Made by a program: the position numbers and the translations under genes | In this document: one piece after another, positions 1-12,243 of the stretch | Position numbering within the stretch: the first letter of the stretch is position 1 | How the letters are laid out: every line of letters begins with the position of its first letter | Notes under the pieces: model-generated | What the model was told of the DNA's origin: nothing | The model's database searches: none | What the model saw: only the letters and a program-made list of their open reading frames with translations | DNA from: Enterobacter asburiae | GTDB lineage: Bacteria > Pseudomonadota > Gammaproteobacteria > Enterobacterales > Enterobacteriaceae | Direction: 5' to 3' | DNA length: 64,000 bases | NCBI RefSeq assembly: GCF_007035645.1 | Contig: NZ_AP019632.1 | Location: forward strand, 3,038,001-3,102,000

Positions 1-8
1 TTTGCTGA

Positions 9-1844
9 TTACAGCGCAGTCCACGCGTCCTGCCATGCAATCCCTTTACCTGGCTCGTAGTAGGATGGCGCGTTATTGCACCAGCCGCTGTACGGATAAG
101 GTTTGCACTGGAACAGCTGGCCGCGGTTGTTAACGATATCGCCTGCTTTCCATTTGGTTTTGGAAGTCCAGGTCGGGTAAGTCCCGGTCTGGCCGCCGTT
201 GGTCTGCTTAGCCTGTACGTTCAGCGTATAGGTGGTAGTGCTGCTCAGCTCGCCGTCACTGACGGTAAGGTTGATCGGGTACTGCGTCGCCGCCGCCACT
301 TCCGGTGCATTGAACGTAATAATCGCTTTATCATCGCCGCTTACGGTCTGGCCGTTCGGAGCCGTCCAGGTATAAGTCAGGTGGTTACCGTCTTCGTCGG
401 TCGAGCCAGACGCATTCAGAGAAACAGATTTACCCGCTTCAACCGCCCCCACCGGACCGGCGATTTTTGCTATCGGCGCATGGTTTACCGGCGCTGGCGT
501 ATTATCTTCCGGAGCCGGGGTGTTATCGTCCGGCACCGGCGTGGTGTTGCCTTCGTCCGTTGGGTCGACAGGGGTCGGGGTCGGGGTCGGAGCTGGCGTG
601 ACGCTACCGCCGTCGGAAGTGCCGTCTTCACCCACCACGTTGACGTTGAAGTAATGCTTCACGCATTTGGTGTAGTCACCCTCTTTAAAGGCGCTGAATG
701 GCGTCTGGTAACCCACCAGCTGGCAAGAGTAAGTCTGGCCTGACGGGGTATCCGCGCTCCATCCCCAGTCCTGTTCCCAGTAGATCTTCAGCGCGCCGGC
801 ACCGCCTTCGTCGAACTGCTTCATGTTGGCGCAGCCCAGCACTTCGTTAGACGGAACAGGCACCTTCAGGTAGTTGGCGAACTCTTTGTAGTATTTGATA
901 CGGTTTTGAGACTGGGCGATCTCAGTCGGGCCACCGCACTCCACGCCGCCGTTGATGATCTGCGTGGTCACGCCGAAGCCCGGAACCAGACCATTCGCCT
1001 TATCGTGATCGTTCGGCTGCCAGGTGCCGTCGATAACCTGCAGCATGCTTGGTTTTGGCGGCTGCGGGTAGGCGAAGAAGAAGATCGCGGAAGCAAGGTT
1101 CAGCCAAGTGTCCGCCACCAGCTCAGGTTTGTCCAGCAGTACGCGGACGTCGCCGTACATCGCTTCAGAGAACGGGCCGTAGTTGTAGTTATAGGAGAGC
1201 TGTTTCGCACCGCGACCAAAGTAGCTAACGAAATCGCCATCTTTGTCTTTACCGCACGGCCAGGTCTGACCCTGCCAGACATCCGGGTTACATTCGCCGT
1301 TATAGCCGCCCTTCTGACCTTCGCTCCAGCCCATCTCACGCACGTAAACCAGCGCCTGACGCCACTCGGCTTCCGGACGCCAGGACTCGTGGCCGCCAGT
1401 TTCCTGCGCGAAGTGCGCGAACATGGTTGCCAGAGACTTACGGCAGATGGCATCGCTGTTACGACCATCGGTATAGGTCTGGCACAATGCCGGGAATTTA
1501 CCGACCGCTTTCAGGAAGTTGCTGTAGGTATATTCCGGCGCACGCAGTGGGAAGAGATATTCCCAGTCGCTGGCCTTGATAATCCCTTCCACGCGCTTGA
1601 CGTTTTCCGGGTTTGTCGATTTACCCGGCTCAATTTGTTCCACCAGGCTGTTGTCCAGCGTGCGGATGGTTGACTTCACTGAAGCCATCAGCGGGAAGTT
1701 GGTCAACTCCTGCTCTTTCTTCTGCAGATCGCTGGCCTTAACGGTGTAAGGTTCGCTGCTGGCCTGCAGCTGGGTTGCCTGAGCCATAAACGGTGCAACA
1801 CATGCGCCCGCAATAAGAACACTGAGTAATGTTCTTTTGTTCAT
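9..1844 (-). CDS. Secreted GH19 chitinase with PKD and chitin-binding domains
   Basis: Hydrolyses beta-1,4 bonds of chitin outside the cell; probable T2SS substrate. The 611-residue product has a signal peptide (about 1-23), a GH19 domain (about 90-400) with the motif AQETGGHE (probable catalytic Glu148), the [16 protein letters not shown] signature near 208-223 and [11 protein letters not shown] near 290-300, a Pro/Thr-rich linker (415-452), a PKD domain (about 455-545) and a C-terminal carbohydrate-binding module of the CBM5/12 type (about 555-611). The ATG has an AGAGGA ribosome site. It is the last gene of the chitinase/T2SS island on this strand. Family assignment is sure; secretion by this T2SS is inferred from the neighbourhood. 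Confidence 0.93.
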   Translation of the reverse strand: MNKRTLLSVLIAGACVAPFMAQATQLQASSEPYTVKASDLQKKEQELTNFPLMASVKSTIRTLDNSLVEQIEPGKSTNPENVKRVEGIIKASDWEYLFPLRAPEYTYSNFLKAVGKFPALCQTYTDGRNSDAICRKSLATMFAHFAQETGGHESWRPEAEWRQALVYVREMGWSEGQKGGYNGECNPDVWQGQTWPCGKDKDGDFVSYFGRGAKQLSYNYNYGPFSEAMYGDVRVLLDKPELVADTWLNLASAIFFFAYPQPPKPSMLQVIDGTWQPNDHDKANGLVPGFGVTTQIINGGVECGGPTEIAQSQNRIKYYKEFANYLKVPVPSNEVLGCANMKQFDEGGAGALKIYWEQDWGWSADTPSGQTYSCQLVGYQTPFSAFKEGDYTKCVKHYFNVNVVGEDGTSDGGSVTPAPTPTPTPVDPTDEGNTTPVPDDNTPAPEDNTPAPVNHAPIAKIAGPVGAVEAGKSVSLNASGSTDEDGNHLTYTWTAPNGQTVSGDDKAIITFNAPEVAAATQYPINLTVSDGELSSTTTYTLNVQAKQTNGGQTGTYPTWTSKTKWKAGDIVNNRGQLFQCKPYPYSGWCNNAPSYYEPGKGIAWQDAWTAL

Positions 1845-1897
1845 GTCAATGGTCCTCTTAATTATATAAAGGGTATATAAAAGTTAATTTGTTTCGC

Positions 1898-1929
1898 GGT
1901 TTATTTATTAATCATTTAATAAATAAACC
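1898..1929. repeat. Perfect 14-bp inverted repeat upstream of the GH19 gene
   Basis: GGTTTATTTATTAA, a TCAT loop, then its exact reverse complement. It lies in the 142-bp gap between the transglycosylase stop and the GH19 start, about 55 bp before the start codon. It is AT-rich and has no U-tract directly after it on either strand, so it reads better as an operator or leader hairpin than as a terminator. Function unknown. Confidence 0.6.
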
Positions 1930-1986
1930 CGGGAGCAGTTTTCGTTTTATGAAGAACACCAGTTGGTACTCTTCAAAAAACAAAAA

Positions 1987-2439
1987 TCAATAATAATAAC
2001 GATTACGGGTGCTACGTTTTAATTTCTGATATTTATTCCAGACCTTACGGGCATAGACCATGCGCTGCGGGTAATTCTCTTTTTTCAGACCCGCGTTATA
2101 GGCGCCGACCGCCTCCCAGTTATAGCCATAAACTTTAATCATTCCGGATAATATCGATGCGCCAACCATAATCGAGGTGCAGGGCTCGGTAATTAACCGG
2201 TACTCATTAATGCCTTTTCGCTCCAGCTCGGAAAAATGTGAACTATTAATCTGCATCAGGCCGACATCACGCGTTCCATCATTATTCTGTCCAATCGCAT
2301 TGGGATTCATTCCCGATTCAATATTAGCAATGGCATACAACAGATAAGGATCCACATGGTAATAACTGGCGGCTTTATCCCAGCAGTTGGCAAAGACGCT
2401 ATGGCTTATTATCAGCAACAATAAAAATAACGTTTTCAT
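1987..2439 (-). CDS. Small secreted lytic transglycosylase (IagB/VirB1-like)
   Basis: Peptidoglycan-cleaving enzyme of the SLT family, 150 residues, expected in the periplasm. It has a signal peptide ending near FANC, then the SLT motifs: IANIESGMNPNA with the catalytic Glu near residue 42, GLMQIN, and the late motif VGAYNAG. Small proteins of this type accompany type III, type IV and pilus systems, where they open the wall locally. Its place between two T2SS-linked chitinases suggests wall remodelling for T2SS assembly, or release of secreted enzyme. That role is inference; an alternative is a chitinase-accessory muramidase. The C-terminus is very basic and Tyr-rich. Confidence 0.85.
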   Translation of the reverse strand: MKTLFLLLLIISHSVFANCWDKAASYYHVDPYLLYAIANIESGMNPNAIGQNNDGTRDVGLMQINSSHFSELERKGINEYRLITEPCTSIMVGASILSGMIKVYGYNWEAVGAYNAGLKKENYPQRMVYARKVWNKYQKLKRSTRNRYYY

Positions 2440-2572
2440 TTTCAGTCCGGCTCTTTTTCATTGTCTCCTTACGCGCTTATCGCGCTGTTTCCTGATTTAC
2501 GGCCCACGCCCGTCTCGGGACGTGGACCGTGATGGCGGGCAAGTTACTTACCCGCATCGTTATGGCTATGAC

Positions 2573-5368
<2,796 letters not shown>

Positions 5369-5528
5369 TTAAATACCCATGCTTTTCCATTAAACATGGA
5401 CAAACGTTATTTACTGATAAATTAATCGTGAACGTTTCTGGTTCGCGAAAGACCTGCTTATTATTGCGCTGTACCTTCCTCCACTCATAAACTTCGACAA
5501 ATGTTTTATTGCGTAGAGAAGAATACAG

Positions 5529-5560
5529 CGGGGAATTTATTTTCGCCTTTCATTCCCCCG
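5529..5560. repeat. Inverted repeat in the gspO-chitinase gap
   Basis: CGGGGAAT and ATTCCCCCG can pair across a 15-base loop. It sits in the AT-rich 257-bp gap (5339-5595) that must hold the end of the gsp transcript and the chitinase promoter. No clear U-tract follows on the minus strand, so terminator or operator roles are both open. I could not pick a convincing -35/-10 pair in the gap. Confidence 0.4.
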
Positions 5561-5595
5561 ATGAAAAAATTTCAAAAAAAACTTGACTACATTAT

Positions 5596-6393
5596 TTAAA
5601 AAATGAGATGTGGGATTTGCGCGATAAATACAACCAGCCCGGAAAATGCAATATATGGACCAAAGGAAATAAGGTTATTTTTATTCTCAAAGGGCTTTAA
5701 CAGGCAATGCATGATAATGCCCCCCAGCGCCGCGATCAGCACAATAGAGGGCAACGCTTGCCAGCCACACCAGGCGCCCAGCGCCGCCAGCAGCTTAAAA
5801 TCACCATAGCCTAATCCTTCCCGGCCGGTCAGCAGGCGGAATGCCCAGTAAACCAGCCTGAGCGACAGATATCCCGCCACCGCGCCATAGATAGCATCGG
5901 TCAGCGGTAGCGTACGGAACAGGGCATGGAACATCAGCCCCGTCCACAGCAGCGGCTGGGTCAGGCAGTCCGGCAGCAGCATATGGCGCGCGTCGATCAC
6001 CACCAGCGGCAGCAGCAGACTCCACATCACCCACAGCGCGATCAGCACCAAAAACGACGGCGCCAGCGCGGCGCTGGCGGCAAAGAAGAGAGCGCTACAT
6101 ACTTCCACCAGCAGCAGTCGCAGCGGAATCGCGCTATGGCAGTGGCGGCAGCGGCCGCGCAGCGCACACCAGCTAATGATGGGAATATTTTCCCACGCGC
6201 TCAGGGCGTGGTGGCATTCCGGGCAGTGAGAGGCGGGAAACAGCAGATTGCCTGCCCCCTCTTCTTCCATTACCAGCGGCGGAATACGCTCCGCCACTAC
6301 GCCGAGGAAACTGCCGAGGATCGCGCCCAGCGCTCCGCTCATGACGCACAGACCCGGCAGATTCGCCTGCTGCAACAGCATTAGTGGGTTCAT
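5596..6393 (-). CDS. gspO: T2SS prepilin peptidase/N-methyltransferase GspO
   Basis: Inner-membrane aspartyl protease that cleaves after the Gly of pseudopilin leaders and methylates the new N-terminus. 265 residues, with the cytoplasmic zinc motif of two CxxC pairs (CPEC...CRHC, about 50-75), multiple membrane spans, and the two aspartate motifs (VIDARH and the family GxGDxK motif, here GYGDFK). Last gene of the gsp operon; its ATG overlaps the gspM stop by 4 bp. It would process GspG, H, I, J and K encoded just upstream. Confidence 0.96.
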   Translation of the reverse strand: MNPLMLLQQANLPGLCVMSGALGAILGSFLGVVAERIPPLVMEEEGAGNLLFPASHCPECHHALSAWENIPIISWCALRGRCRHCHSAIPLRLLLVEVCSALFFAASAALAPSFLVLIALWVMWSLLLPLVVIDARHMLLPDCLTQPLLWTGLMFHALFRTLPLTDAIYGAVAGYLSLRLVYWAFRLLTGREGLGYGDFKLLAALGAWCGWQALPSIVLIAALGGIIMHCLLKPFENKNNLISFGPYIAFSGLVVFIAQIPHLIF

Positions 6394-6875
6394 GCGCTTT
6401 TCGCCCAGCTCAGCGTAATGTGCGCTTTCACGTCACTCTGACGATCCACCGGCGTCAACGCGAGTTTCTCCAGATGGATACCGGAAGAGACGTTCATCTC
6501 ACGCAGCCAGTTTTGCAGGGCAGAAACGCTGACGCGCTCGACATCAAAGGTCAGCGACTGCTCTTCCTGACGCACGTTTGTCAACGCGACGTGCACGACT
6601 TTGGCACTTTCTTCCACCACGCTGCGCGGGTTCGGGGTATTGACGATTCTGGACTGGAGATGGTTTTTATCAATTTCCTGGCGCATCCAGTTCAGCGTCT
6701 GCTTCTGCTTAAATAACACGGCCTCGTTATTTTTGATGAGAGTATCGAGCGGCATCATCGCGCCGTAATAAACCATCGCGCAGCAGAGTGCCCCGCCGCA
6801 GAGTTTAAATAAATTACGCTCGCGTGGACTGTAATGTTGCCAGCGGTTTTTTAACTGGGCTATTTGCGTTTTCAT
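6390..6875 (-). CDS. gspM: T2SS inner-membrane platform protein GspM
   Basis: Bitopic protein of 161 residues: short basic cytoplasmic start, one membrane helix (about 24-42), then a periplasmic coiled segment and a ferredoxin-like domain. Partner of GspL in the inner-membrane platform that couples the GspE ATPase to the pseudopilus. Overlaps gspL and gspO by 4 bp each, so translation is probably coupled. Sequence conservation in this family is low; the call rests on size, topology and operon position. Confidence 0.93.
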   Translation of the reverse strand: MKTQIAQLKNRWQHYSPRERNLFKLCGGALCCAMVYYGAMMPLDTLIKNNEAVLFKQKQTLNWMRQEIDKNHLQSRIVNTPNPRSVVEESAKVVHVALTNVRQEEQSLTFDVERVSVSALQNWLREMNVSSGIHLEKLALTPVDRQSDVKAHITLSWAKSA

Positions 6876-8023
6876 TTATAGCTCCCGGTAATAATGGCGG
6901 TATAAGGCGCCTCGCCGGAAATCGGCTGCATCGTAAATTCAAAGGTTTCGGCGCTGCGGGCGACAAAATCCTGCAGGGTCTGTTTATCCATGGATTTCAC
7001 ATTCAGCGTCAGCTGATTTTGCGTTTCGTCATATTCCACGTTATTGATCTCCAGCGACGGCAATGACTGCCTGATTTGATTCAGCGCTTCGAGCTGCAGG
7101 AAGATCCCTTTCTTCGCCTTGCTGATATTTTGCCCGACGTAGTATTTCAGGTTGCTGGTCTGGCGCAGGGTCGGGAAATAGTGCTGCGCTACGGTGGTCA
7201 TCTCCCGGTGGATCTCGTTTTGCTGATGCGTGAGCATCCACGCCATACCAACGCGGGGGCCGATCAGCAGTCCGACGCAAAGCAGCGCCGCCGCCGCGAG
7301 GGCCTTTTTCGCGTGGCGAAAACGCGGACCGCTGGCGCTGCGCCCGGAAAACTCCCCGTGCAGCATGTTGATACGACAGCCCTGCCACTGGGGCTGGATC
7401 AGCACCAGCGGATGCTGCCATGCCAGCCATTCATCCACCTGTACCTCCTGCGGCGCATCGCCGTAGCAGCACACCTCACCCGCCCGGCATTTACTCAACA
7501 GCAGCGGCAGCAGGACCGTATCGGCTTCGCCAGCGCTGCCGGGGGAAAAACGCAGCCAGTAGCTCTCCTCCAGGCTCACCAGCGTCGTGCCCCCTTCGCT
7601 CACCGGCAGCAGCCAGGCATCCGGCAGCGCCTGGGCCACCGCGAGCCCCGCCTGAGCGAACAGCTCCAGCCAGTGGCGCAGACGTTCAGCGTCGATGGCC
7701 ACGGCATCCACTTCCGCCCCCTTTTTGTTCAGCACCGTCCAGTGCAGCGTATCTACCTCGCCGAGCAGCGTCTCTTCCGCCATCCACGAGAACTGCGCCG
7801 TCTGGGCGGAAAGTCCTTTTTTCGGCAGGGTAAAATGACGAAAGATCGTCTCGCTCGCCGGCAACAGCAGGCACACCTGCTGAGAAAGCGGGTGGCAGGA
7901 AAGTTCGCTCAGTGCGCTCCAGCCCGTCAGATATTCCACCCGATCGTTACCGGATTCACACCACCAGATTTTGCCGTCCTCGCGGGTGTCGGGACGAATA
8001 AAAAGCACTTTTTTCATTATCAT
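6872..8023 (-). CDS. gspL: T2SS inner-membrane platform protein GspL
   Basis: 383 residues: an actin-fold-like cytoplasmic domain (about 1-235), one membrane helix (about 243-262) and a periplasmic ferredoxin-like domain (about 275-383). It recruits the GspE ATPase to the membrane and pairs with GspM. Start could be this ATG or one two codons later (8017, MKKVLFIRPD); neither has a strong ribosome site. Follows gspK by 9 bp. Confidence 0.93.
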   Translation of the reverse strand: MIMKKVLFIRPDTREDGKIWWCESGNDRVEYLTGWSALSELSCHPLSQQVCLLLPASETIFRHFTLPKKGLSAQTAQFSWMAEETLLGEVDTLHWTVLNKKGAEVDAVAIDAERLRHWLELFAQAGLAVAQALPDAWLLPVSEGGTTLVSLEESYWLRFSPGSAGEADTVLLPLLLSKCRAGEVCCYGDAPQEVQVDEWLAWQHPLVLIQPQWQGCRINMLHGEFSGRSASGPRFRHAKKALAAAALLCVGLLIGPRVGMAWMLTHQQNEIHREMTTVAQHYFPTLRQTSNLKYYVGQNISKAKKGIFLQLEALNQIRQSLPSLEINNVEYDETQNQLTLNVKSMDKQTLQDFVARSAETFEFTMQPISGEAPYTAIITGSYK

Positions 8024-8032
8024 CTACTTATC

Positions 8033-9052
8033 TTATTCAACCATTCGGTAGCGGCGTTGCCAGGTCACGACCTTGCCAGCCTCACTGTCAACGTGAAGCT
8101 GGCTGACGACGCGCAGCGTTAAATCATCGGTGTTGCCGGTGGTTTCCACCCGAAAATAGCGACTGTTGACCGCAACCCTGTCCTGAATCTGCGCCAGGAT
8201 ATCTTTGGTCTGCGGATAGTTGCTCTCCAGCACTTTGCTGAATGCCTCCAGCGACGCCCACCCCTCCTCCGGGCGTGAATCGATCAGGCGGGCAGCGTCG
8301 TCCGTGTTTAGCACGCCGGTAAAAACCGCCGCCAGCAGCGGCGCCTGTTCGCGTGTTAAGGTATTGACATTTATGGTGCCATCCGTATCCGGCAAGGCGC
8401 ACAGCAGCTTGCCAGCCTTCGGCCACGCAGCCTGCGGAAAGGCGGGCAGCAGTCTGATTTCGTTGATGGTGCGCATCATTTGATTCGCCGGACCGCGGGC
8501 GGGCGTCACGCTCGCCCAGGCGTCGACCTCCTGGCCCTGTTTCGCCGTCACGTCGTCGGCGTCAAGATAATCCACCAGCTGCTGGTAAATCTCTTCTGCC
8601 GCCAGCGTACCGACGCCACTTTCAGCCAGCAGCTGTTCGATAATCTGCTCTTTGACCGGTTTTTCCGGCAGCGCAGTTGGGTCGGCCGGGGCCGCTGGCG
8701 CCGCGTCACCGCCCAGCAGACTATTGACGTTAAAGCAGGTCCGGGCATCCTCCACCTGACTCACCACGGTGTAATTATCCCCGTGGGTTTTCAGCGGCTG
8801 TGCCCAGTCACCTTGCGGCGACAGCCCCGCCCCTTCTGAACTGGCCGCTTTCTGCAACACGTTTTCCAGTACCTTCTGTTGACGGGCAATGGCCCAGCGC
8901 AGCGTCTGCTGGCTGACCTGATAATGCGTTTTTTGCAGGTGGCGGCAGAACTGCTGACTGATTTTCGCCGCCAGGGCGGACATCATCACCAGCAGGATCA
9001 GCACCACCAGCAGCGCCACGCCACGCTCTTTTCGCGCTGTTTTGCCGCTCAT
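8033..9052 (-). CDS. gspK: T2SS tip pseudopilin GspK
   Basis: Large minor pseudopilin (339 residues) that caps the pseudopilus tip with GspI and GspJ. Leader with the processing site ERG/VALLV; the usual Glu at mature position 5 is Val, as is typical of GspK and consistent with its tip place. The periplasmic body contains the helix-hairpin-helix-like alpha domain found in this family. Overlaps gspJ by 4 bp. Confidence 0.95.
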   Translation of the reverse strand: MSGKTARKERGVALLVVLILLVMMSALAAKISQQFCRHLQKTHYQVSQQTLRWAIARQQKVLENVLQKAASSEGAGLSPQGDWAQPLKTHGDNYTVVSQVEDARTCFNVNSLLGGDAAPAAPADPTALPEKPVKEQIIEQLLAESGVGTLAAEEIYQQLVDYLDADDVTAKQGQEVDAWASVTPARGPANQMMRTINEIRLLPAFPQAAWPKAGKLLCALPDTDGTINVNTLTREQAPLLAAVFTGVLNTDDAARLIDSRPEEGWASLEAFSKVLESNYPQTKDILAQIQDRVAVNSRYFRVETTGNTDDLTLRVVSQLHVDSEAGKVVTWQRRYRMVE

Positions 9053-9729
9053 GAACTCACTCCTGGATCGACTGCCGTATCGGGCTGCGGGGTTGTTACG
9101 GGCTGGGCCGCATTCTCCGCTGCCGGCTGCGCCGGGTCCGCATTCGTCTCTTTTGGCGCGGTCTGGATCTCAGGCATATCGCCGGGAGTGAGAAAAACCC
9201 AGCGCCAGGTTTCGCCGTTTTCCATGGTCAGATTCAGCTCAACGCCATCAGGCTGATGGGCGATGTCGGTCCATTTTTCCTGCCAGCCCTCGTGCCAGAA
9301 GCGCCATTTCATCTCTTTCACATCGCTCAGAATCGGCACTTCTTCCGGCTGCGCGCTGGCAGGACCGTCGATAGCAGCCCAGACGTTGCGCCACAGGCGC
9401 TTGTCCTTTAGCGTCCAGCGCACCCGCTCCAGCTGCACCTGGCCGCTGATGCCGTTCAGGGTTGTCATTTCCACACCATTCTGCTGCTGGACGAACACCT
9501 CGCCGCTGTTGCGCGGCGCGCGCGCCTGTTGCTGATAAAAGTCACGCGAGAGGAGGTTGTACGTGCGCTGAAGCGCCGTCACTTTTGTCGCCGCCTCGTC
9601 GCTGGCCGTCGAGGTGCGCATCGCGCCGTCGAGCGTTTGCCAGGCGAGAATGCTGATCACCGCGAAGATGGCCAGCGCAATCATAATTTCCAGCAGGGTA
9701 AAGCCCTGCTGACGCTGCACCTTACTCAC
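9049..9729 (-). CDS. gspJ: T2SS minor pseudopilin GspJ
   Basis: 226 residues beginning at a GTG (MSKVQRQQG/FTLLE), chosen because it puts a normal short prepilin leader in front of the cleavage site; a longer reading from 9813 would add 28 residues inside gspI. Type IV prepilin methylation motif with Glu5 present, then a beta-rich domain and a Pro/Ala/Gln-rich acidic tail of about 45 residues, longer than usual. Overlaps the gspI stop. Confidence 0.93.
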   Translation of the reverse strand: MSKVQRQQGFTLLEIMIALAIFAVISILAWQTLDGAMRTSTASDEAATKVTALQRTYNLLSRDFYQQQARAPRNSGEVFVQQQNGVEMTTLNGISGQVQLERVRWTLKDKRLWRNVWAAIDGPASAQPEEVPILSDVKEMKWRFWHEGWQEKWTDIAHQPDGVELNLTMENGETWRWVFLTPGDMPEIQTAPKETNADPAQPAAENAAQPVTTPQPDTAVDPGVSS

Positions 9730-10105
9730 GATCCACCTCCGGTTCGGCGAGCTGAAGCGCCACCACCGGTTGCGCATCGCTTGCTTCGCTGTAAACCCGT
9801 ACCTCATCGGCAAAGGTATTTTCGGCGGTTTTCACCCGCTGGATATGCCAGGTCCAGGTTTGTCCGCCCATGGTTTCGGTGCCCACCTGCTCGGCGTCCG
9901 GGAAGTCGGTCTGAGCCAGTTGCGCTTGCGCCAGTTGATTTTCCGCCACCCATCCGGCCTGCAGCGTTTCCGACAGGCTGTGGGTAAAGCGCACGTTCAG
10001 GGTGACGGAGTTCATCAGCGCCAGCGCCGCGGTGGAGAAAATCACCAGCGCCACCATCACTTCCAGCAGGGTCATCCCCTGCTCTTTGGTTTTGCGTTTA
10101 GTCAT
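9722..10105 (-). CDS. gspI: T2SS minor pseudopilin GspI
   Basis: 127 residues, leader KEQG/MTLLEVMVAL with Glu5; small pseudopilin that nucleates the tip complex with GspJ and GspK. Overlaps gspH by 8 bp. Length and leader fit the family. Confidence 0.94.
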   Translation of the reverse strand: MTKRKTKEQGMTLLEVMVALVIFSTAALALMNSVTLNVRFTHSLSETLQAGWVAENQLAQAQLAQTDFPDAEQVGTETMGGQTWTWHIQRVKTAENTFADEVRVYSEASDAQPVVALQLAEPEVDRE

Positions 10106-10583
10106 CGTTTTCCACCACCACGGGAACAGAGCCCTGTGACGTCACGTGAAAGCGCTGCTTTTTATCCAGGCTTTCGAGGCTGAGCGTGAAGCGGCTAAGC
10201 TCGCCGTCCGGCAAAAAAATGATTTGCGGTTCATCGTCCAGCGTGGCCGCCAGCGTTCGCGATGAGAGAGAGACATGCATCTCCTCAGGAAACTCGCCGC
10301 GGGTGGCGATCCGCCCCGACTTTAACGGTGCCCAGTGGCGCTCGCCGTTATTTACAACCTGCGTCACCAGTTCAAATTCTGACGAGGTCATCACCAGCCC
10401 GACAATATTTCCGTCCATTACCGCACGGTCAGAACCATATTCAACGAGGGATTTTAGCTGCTGACCAAATGTATCTGCGCCGCTGCGTGATGGAATGGTA
10501 GTGACCACCATCATGGCGCTCAGGGCGAATATCACCAGCGCCACGATAATTTCCAGCAGGGTAAATCCACGTTGCTTATTCAT
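10098..10583 (-). CDS. gspH: T2SS minor pseudopilin GspH
   Basis: 161 residues, leader QRG/FTLLEIIVAL. Joins the GspG fibre to the IJK tip. Its ATG shares one base with the gspG stop (TAATG), so translation is coupled. Confidence 0.95.
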   Translation of the reverse strand: MNKQRGFTLLEIIVALVIFALSAMMVVTTIPSRSGADTFGQQLKSLVEYGSDRAVMDGNIVGLVMTSSEFELVTQVVNNGERHWAPLKSGRIATRGEFPEEMHVSLSSRTLAATLDDEPQIIFLPDGELSRFTLSLESLDKKQRFHVTSQGSVPVVVENDD

Positions 10584-11032
10584 TACTTAGCTTTTTTATC
10601 AAAAGACCAGTTGCTGATATCGTCGGCAGTATTAGCTTCTGCATCCGGACCGGCTGAGAAAATATCAACAGCGCCATGTTCACCCGGGCTGACCAGAATA
10701 TAGTCATTGCCCCATGGGTCCTGCGGCAGGCGACGAATATAGCCATCGTCACGGTAGCCTTTCGGAACAGGCGCAATTTCAGGTTTGGTCACCAGCGCCT
10801 GCAACCCCTGCTCGGTGGTCGGATAGCGATGGTTGTCGAGTTTGTACATATCCAGCGAACCTTCCAGCGCCACAATATCGCTGGTCGCTTTCTGAATATC
10901 GGCTTTTTCTTTATTGCCCATTAAATTAGGCACAACCATACTGGCCAGCACACCGAGAATAACGATAACTACCATTAATTCGAGCAGCGTGAACCCCGCC
11001 TGACGCTTCAGGCTATTTTTTTTCAAAGACAT
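10583..11032 (-). CDS. gspG: T2SS major pseudopilin GspG
   Basis: Main subunit of the pseudopilus, 149 residues. Leader QAG/FTLLELMVVIV with Glu5, then the conserved family region YPTTEQGLQAL and the C-terminal PWGNDY...GAVDIFSAGPD part, which in GspG binds calcium. All family landmarks are present. Confidence 0.98.
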   Translation of the reverse strand: MSLKKNSLKRQAGFTLLELMVVIVILGVLASMVVPNLMGNKEKADIQKATSDIVALEGSLDMYKLDNHRYPTTEQGLQALVTKPEIAPVPKGYRDDGYIRRLPQDPWGNDYILVSPGEHGAVDIFSAGPDAEANTADDISNWSFDKKAK

Positions 11033-11034
11033 GA

Positions 11035-12243
11035 TTAACCCACCATATTATTAAGTTGAAGAAGCGGTTGTAATATTGAAAGAACGATAAATAAAACAAC
11101 GGTCGCCATAGTTACTACCAGTGCCGGTTCAAATACCGACAGCGTTAACGTAATTCGATGCTGTAATGCAGATTCCTGGTTTTCCGCCGCACGATCCATC
11201 AGCGAGCCCAGCTCGCCGCTCTCCTCCCCGGAGGCCACCATGTAGAGCATGGTGGGTGGAAAAATTCTCGCCTGTTCCAGCGCGTTGTAGAGGGATGCCC
11301 CCTGGCGCACGGTGTCCGCCGCCTGCTCAAGCACCTGCCGGGCATAGAGGTTTTCAATCCCGTCCATCGCGATGTACATCCCTTCCAGCAGCGGAACGCT
11401 GCTGGCCTGCAAAATACTCAGCGTACGGATGTAGCGCGCGCTATTGATGGCGCAGACCAGTTTTTTCAGCGGTGACTTTAGCAACAGCCACCGATGATAA
11501 ACAAATCGGTTCTTTTCTACTTTTATCCAAAATTTAAAGCTCGCCGACGCCCCGAACAGGCCGCTGGCGATAACGATGCCCCAGGCCTGTAAAAAGTCGC
11601 TCACCGCAATCAGCGTGCGGGTGGTCATCGGCAGCTCTTGTTTCATGTGGGTGAACTGGTCGATGACCTGCGGCACCACGGCGACCAGCAGAATGGAGAT
11701 CACCGCGATCGCCACCACCGTCAGGGTAATGGGGTAGACCATCGCCTGGGTGAGCTTGCTTTTCATCTTCTGGCGCTGCTCGTTGTACTCGGCGAGCTTT
11801 TCCAGCACGCCACCGAGATGACCGGTCTTTTCACCGGCCATCACCAGGGTGCAGTAGAGCTTGTCGAAGCTGCGCGGAAACTGGCTGAAGGCGTCGAACA
11901 GCGTGTGACCTTCCACAATCTTGTCGCGGATCTCGGTCACCATCGCCGCCAGGGTTTTATCTTCCGTCTGCTTCGCAATCGCCTTCAGCGCACTCTCCAG
12001 CGGCAGCGCGGCATTGACCAGCGTCGCGAGCTGTCGGGTAAACATCGACAGCACCGGAATCGACAGTTTTGCCCCTTTACGGGCGTTTTTTCCCGCCGCC
12101 GGATCGCTGGTCGGCGCAATGTTCACTGGCATCAGCTTCTGTTCGCGCAGCATCTGGCGCACCTGCTTTGGCCCTTCGGCCTGCAGGGTGCCGCGCTGGG
12201 TTTTCCCCGCGGCGTCCGTCGCGGACCACGCATACCAGGCCAT
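11035..12243 (-). CDS. gspF: T2SS inner-membrane protein GspF
   Basis: Polytopic platform protein, 402 residues, two repeated T2SSF domains (about 70-195 and 270-395), three predicted membrane segments. Binds GspE and GspL at the base of the pseudopilus. ATG overlaps the gspE stop (TAATG). Confidence 0.97.
   Translation of the reverse strand: MAWYAWSATDAAGKTQRGTLQAEGPKQVRQMLREQKLMPVNIAPTSDPAAGKNARKGAKLSIPVLSMFTRQLATLVNAALPLESALKAIAKQTEDKTLAAMVTEIRDKIVEGHTLFDAFSQFPRSFDKLYCTLVMAGEKTGHLGGVLEKLAEYNEQRQKMKSKLTQAMVYPITLTVVAIAVISILLVAVVPQVIDQFTHMKQELPMTTRTLIAVSDFLQAWGIVIASGLFGASASFKFWIKVEKNRFVYHRWLLLKSPLKKLVCAINSARYIRTLSILQASSVPLLEGMYIAMDGIENLYARQVLEQAADTVRQGASLYNALEQARIFPPTMLYMVASGEESGELGSLMDRAAENQESALQHRITLTLSVFEPALVVTMATVVLFIVLSILQPLLQLNNMVG

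Noticed and set aside
1949..1974. GAAGA/TCTTC inverted repeat as a terminator of the transglycosylase gene
   Set aside because: On the minus strand the T-run comes before the stem, not after it.
9049..9813. Long gspJ starting at 9813
   Set aside because: It would put 28 extra residues before the prepilin leader and overlap gspI by 92 bp; GTG 9729 gives a normal leader.
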